A stretch of 64,000 nt of DNA from NCBI GenBank assembly GCA_033980235.1, contig CM067066.1:32403180-32467179 (forward strand), written 5' to 3'. Below are positions 60,132-64,000 of this stretch, one piece after another (positions within the stretch are counted from its first letter, which is position 1; each line of letters starts with the position of its first letter). Under the pieces are notes generated by a model that did not search any database, was not told where the DNA came from, and saw only the letters and a list, made by a program, of their open reading frames with translations. The position numbers were made by a program, and so were the translations under genes. The stretch is from Diadema setosum. Lineage: Eukaryota > Echinodermata > Echinoidea > Diadematoida > Diadematidae.

Positions 60132-63016
60132 TTGCTGGTGCCATGTAATGTCTCATAACCATCTGTGATACAAATTGTTTCTACTTTAGGCTTGTTGGAC
60201 CTCTAGTTTTCTGTAGTAGACGTTCAGTAATTTGTATATTTATGTGCAGGAGAAGGAGAAACAATAAACTGTAGAGATTTCCTTTTTTTTTCATTTTTAT
60301 TTTGAATTCTTTTGTATATGAATACTCCAAACTGTACAATCAGCCATAATTAATTGCACGTTTAGTGTGAAATGTAAACTGGAAAGGGCTGATAGGTAAT
60401 TTGCTGCCGAGTAATTAACCTGTCGCTTCTAGTTTTCTTTCTCATTAATTTACATCAAACCAGTGAGTGCCCTGGATGATCTGATATTGCTCAGGCCTAT
60501 AGTCCACATGTGTCGATCCATGTGCCCTGATATGTGTTGGTGTTGAGATAGGATGTCGTTCTGCTGACTCGTGTAAACTGCCGAACATATCTGTAAATGA
60601 CTGATGAGTCATTAAGGTCCCCTCGTGGAAACCATGTTTTGATGCGCTTCCCAGGTGTTGCAGGGGATGTGAATGTCTGCCATAAGGTCGCATGATCACG
60701 TGGGCCTTCATTCTTCACTGTTACGCACCGATTTGTGTCTGTCCGGAACTATCTCTGATGTCCCCACTGACGAAGGTCGTGAGAAGAGATTTTTATGATG
60801 TCCATGTATACAACCAGACAAGCAAGAGACATAACATTCCATGTTAAACCCCATTAGCAATTTGGGTTTTCAATTAACAAGTTATCCAATGTTTTACTGC
60901 ATTTTTTTTTCTCTTTAAAGTAGACACAAACATGTGGTAGAAGAATAGGATTTCTAGCTGTGCATTAATGAGAATGATTAAAGATTGAACTGTTGTGACT
61001 TTCTGGTATCTTTGTTGAAATAAGAATACTACAAAATATATGTCAGATACAGCACTGAATTGGCCCTGATTCTGCCTGTCTCTTTGTAGCACCTGTAGAG
61101 ACCCAAAGTTAACATTTCCTCTTGACCCACAATGCCTTAGTATCCGTGCTCCCAAGTTTCTTTTCCCATCGTAACAAATTAAATGCTGTAGAAGAAGCTA
61201 CCTTCCCCTGACCTTCCCACATTGTGCAAACCCTGATAAACTTGGAGGGGACATCATTAGCGGTTTGGTTATCTGCGATAATGACGTTCACCTCTGTGCG
61301 AAAAAGAAAGAGCTCAGACTGTTCAATCATTCCGTGAGCTAGAGGGGCCGTCCTTGCATCTTCTAAATGGTGGGCCTATATCCCAATTCCATAGTGAAGC
61401 TGCTGCTGAGATGCATTTTTTTTTTTTTAATTGCTGAATTGCAATGATATGACATCATGAGAGTTTGTCAGCATTTATTGTGCATTCTCACAGCCATCTC
61501 TTGCAGTGATACAGCAGCAAAGATGACAAAGCATTAATACTACAGAGACAGACATTGCATACATCGTACATCCTCGTGCAACAAATGATACCCACCAGCT
61601 TAAAAGTATTTAGTGCACATAGGCCTTATTTGATATTTTTTGAATAATTACACATGCTGACATCAATTTGTACAGCTCAAATGCAAGACAGCTGAATAAG
61701 ATAGCACATAGGGTTTTCCCATTCAATACACTCCAATAATATTTTCACCCATTAACAAGTGATGACTGTAACTTTCTAGTCTCCTCCACCACCACCCCCA
61801 AAACAACAACAACAACAAGCATTACAAAGTAGTAAACAAACACTAATTAAGTGCAAGCATAAATGGATGAAAGCTGAAAGAGCCAATAACCCACAAGCAA
61901 GGGGACTTTGGAATTGTTTCAAAAAGTGCTTCTGAATCACTTTCATTCTTTTCCCTTGGGGGCAGTGACATTTTCAATTACTTTGTTCTCACAAATGCTT
62001 ATCTATTGATTGTGTTGAGGCCCAGTTCTATGCACTTTCCAGTTCTGCAGGTCACATCGTCAAGTTCTCTCTTCATTCTCATTTCTGCACTGCTTAATTG
62101 TACTTTCGTAGAATGGTAACACACGTCGTTGTCTCACAGCACGTAACTATCACTGTCAGAGCCTTGGCAAGGCACAGGTATATTGGAAAAGCCATTGTTG
62201 ACATCTTTTACACTGTCAGTCAGTCCTCCACTAGTGTTTTTTTTTTTCAGTGAGTTCAGGTAAAGCCATGTCCATTCTTAACGAATGAAAGCAATTATGA
62301 GAGAAGTTAGAAGTTAGTCATCGAATGATAGTGAATTAAATATACTCAAGATTGTTCACAGTCCATTTTTTCTACTTTACGCATAAATAGCTACATGAGA
62401 TCTAAAACATATTCTGTATGTCATGGAAAATGTTGTCAGAGACAGTTGTGTTTTTCTACAAGTGATTTTCTTTTCAAAGTAAATCTTACAATATAGATTT
62501 TGTATTTTCCCTCTGTACATTTTGTGTGCTTTAAAAGAAGAAAGAGTATGATGTTGGTTTAATCTTTTTAAGTTCTGCTGACAGCACATCATACAGTATT
62601 CTCGACCTCAAGCAATATTTCAGTTCACCTGAGAGGCTTTTATTTTCTATCATACTCAGATTGGTCTGTTCTTGTCATGAATTCATAAAAGAATTGCATG
62701 AAGTACAATATTATCTTTCCTTTTCTGAATAAATCATGGAAAGTGTCATTCAAAATCAACTACCCATTGTCACACTTTCCGATGGCTATCGGCATAGTTA
62801 TGGTAAACAAAAATACACACCAAATTTCTAAGATTACTTCCATGAATAGAGTAGAGTCAAGCAGATTGATTTCACACCATGGAGAGATTTAGGAAAGTTT
62901 GTAAAATAGAACCCAACAGCAAGAAAAAGATAAGAAAAAGAGAAAAAGAGAAGTACTAGAAGATGTGAACCCACAGGATCAATAACACCCTAGAACAGAG
63001 AACTTTGCATACATCC
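60132..63016. other. Non-coding stretch; candidate regulatory patch 60430-60840
   Basis: The patch has mixed composition, CpG words, ATGACTGATGAGTCAT (60596-60611), a near-palindrome including an AP-1-type TGAGTCA, and no repeat signature. The rest is AT-rich, with (AAC)n at 61802-61818. No gene recognised. Confidence 0.35.
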
Positions 63017-63581
63017 TTTAAAGGTAGGGGATACCTTTTACAGACCTCCCAAAATACAGCAAAACATTAAATATGAACCTCAGGGGACTTGTTTGGGCCA
63101 CTGCTGAGAAATTTGGAAGTCAACAGTTATCTACAATTTGAATAATGCACAAAACTCAACTACCCAGTAGTTCTGTGTGTCAGCCACACTTAAGCCTTTT
63201 TGTTGCAGTCTTCTGTATTTTTTTTTATCTATAAACACAAATCTAAAAGTATAAGAGCTGATGTAATAACATATAGAGTGTGTGGCAAGAATGTATATAG
63301 AAATGTTTGTAAGATTTGATGAACTTTCTTCACAAAATATACATGATGGACAAACATGCAGTGCATGGGTCTGCAAAGGTAGCCTAGTAATGTACTGGAA
63401 TTTACGGTGAGCCCCGAAAAAAATTCAATTCAAAATCTAACGGTCAATAAAAATGTACTAAATGTTACCTTCCACTTTCAATACTTTATGGGAATTTCTA
63501 AAATGATACTCTCTTCAGCATACCACTGTATTTATACAACTCTTCATTTAAGGCATGCAAATGGGATTCCCTACCTTTAAA
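63017..63581. mobile_element. MITE with TTTAAAGGTAGGG ends
   Basis: TTTAAAGGTAGGGGATACC at the left faces GGGATTCCCTACCTTTAAA at the right. It resembles the 31422 element in its TTTAAAGG terminus but the interior is different. 565 bp, AT-rich, with no meaningful open frame. Confidence 0.8.
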
Positions 63582-64000
63582 AAACATCCGTGAGAAGGAT
63601 CGTGATACAGATCACCTCTACAAACTAAACACCTGTTCCTTTTACCACAATGGACCTATCTCGCAAATTTCATCAAAATTTCGTCAAACCTTTTGGAGTA
63701 ATATTTCTTACAGATAAACGATCAAACAAATGCCAGAAAAATGTGACCGCCTTGATGGAAGAAGTGAATGAGAAGCTTATTTTTTATGAAACTTTACTTT
63801 TGGGGGGCTTTTTTCCCCTTTTTTGAACAACTTAAAACTTTTGTGAGTGCTTGGAGACTCCTCAGCACATTATAGAGAGCAGGATGTAGAAGGGTGGGAG
63901 ACGGTTGAGTTAAAGCCAGGTTTTGGCGGATGTGATTGAGAAGTAGACATTTGAGACTTGTTTCAGTGTTGCTGGGAACGTGCCTGATTCTCTCTCCTTT
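63582..64000. other. Non-coding end of window
   Basis: AT-rich sequence. No gene or repeat structure recognised. Confidence 0.5.

Overview
This is a eukaryotic window. Coding sequence is very sparse and lies in short exons bounded by GT/AG splice sites, and the rest is AT-rich non-coding DNA dense in short inverted-repeat transposons, microsatellites and poly(C)/poly(G) runs. The repeat style (many MITE families, tRNA-derived SINEs, frequent 'aggcctat' words, long G/C homopolymers) resembles marine deuterostomes, most likely an echinoderm such as a sea urchin. That placement comes from memory of such genomes and is not proven by the sequence. No prokaryotic-style gene, CRISPR array, rRNA or intact tRNA gene was seen.

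The one gene recognised with good support is a plus-strand member of the MTSS1/MTSS2 (missing-in-metastasis, MIM/ABBA) I-BAR family. Two consecutive exons, 9895-9956 and 11752-11825, join in frame across a 1.8 kb intron and encode a contiguous piece of the N-terminal I-BAR (IMD) domain (DDFNNKAGKLHTQL, then AFLDAFQRLADAATNTRG). The start codon exon must lie upstream of position 9895, probably outside the window. The next I-BAR exon was not found with confidence. Two weak exon candidates (about 41947 and 56357) are given with low scores. Most of the window is therefore probably intron 1-2 sequence (1-9894), intron 2-3 (9957-11751) and a very long following intron (11826 onward).

Layout: 1-9.9 kb, presumed upstream intron with two TIR/foldback repeats and two candidate regulatory patches. 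9.9-11.8 kb, the two I-BAR exons with a SINE between them. 12.9-13.2 kb, a 200 bp palindrome. 18.1-20.6 kb, an array of related repeat units with a small terminal hairpin and a Helitron-like CTAG end. 20.7-21.6 kb, a CpG-rich patch with a perfect CRE, possibly an alternative promoter. 22-25.3 kb, TIR element, tandem duplication, tRNA-derived SINE duplication, and the first copy of a 3-bp-TSD foldback MITE. 27.7-35 kb, four more MITEs. 39.2-39.8 kb, second copy of the foldback MITE. 43.5-45 kb, a dispersed pair and a TTAA MITE. 46.8-50.6 kb, a 3.3 kb TIR element with TTA target duplications, directly abutting a second 0.5 kb TIR element. 52-64 kb, further inverted-repeat elements.

The main result is the pair of I-BAR exons plus a well-resolved set of non-autonomous DNA transposons, several with readable target-site duplications. 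No new protein system could be supported from this sequence.
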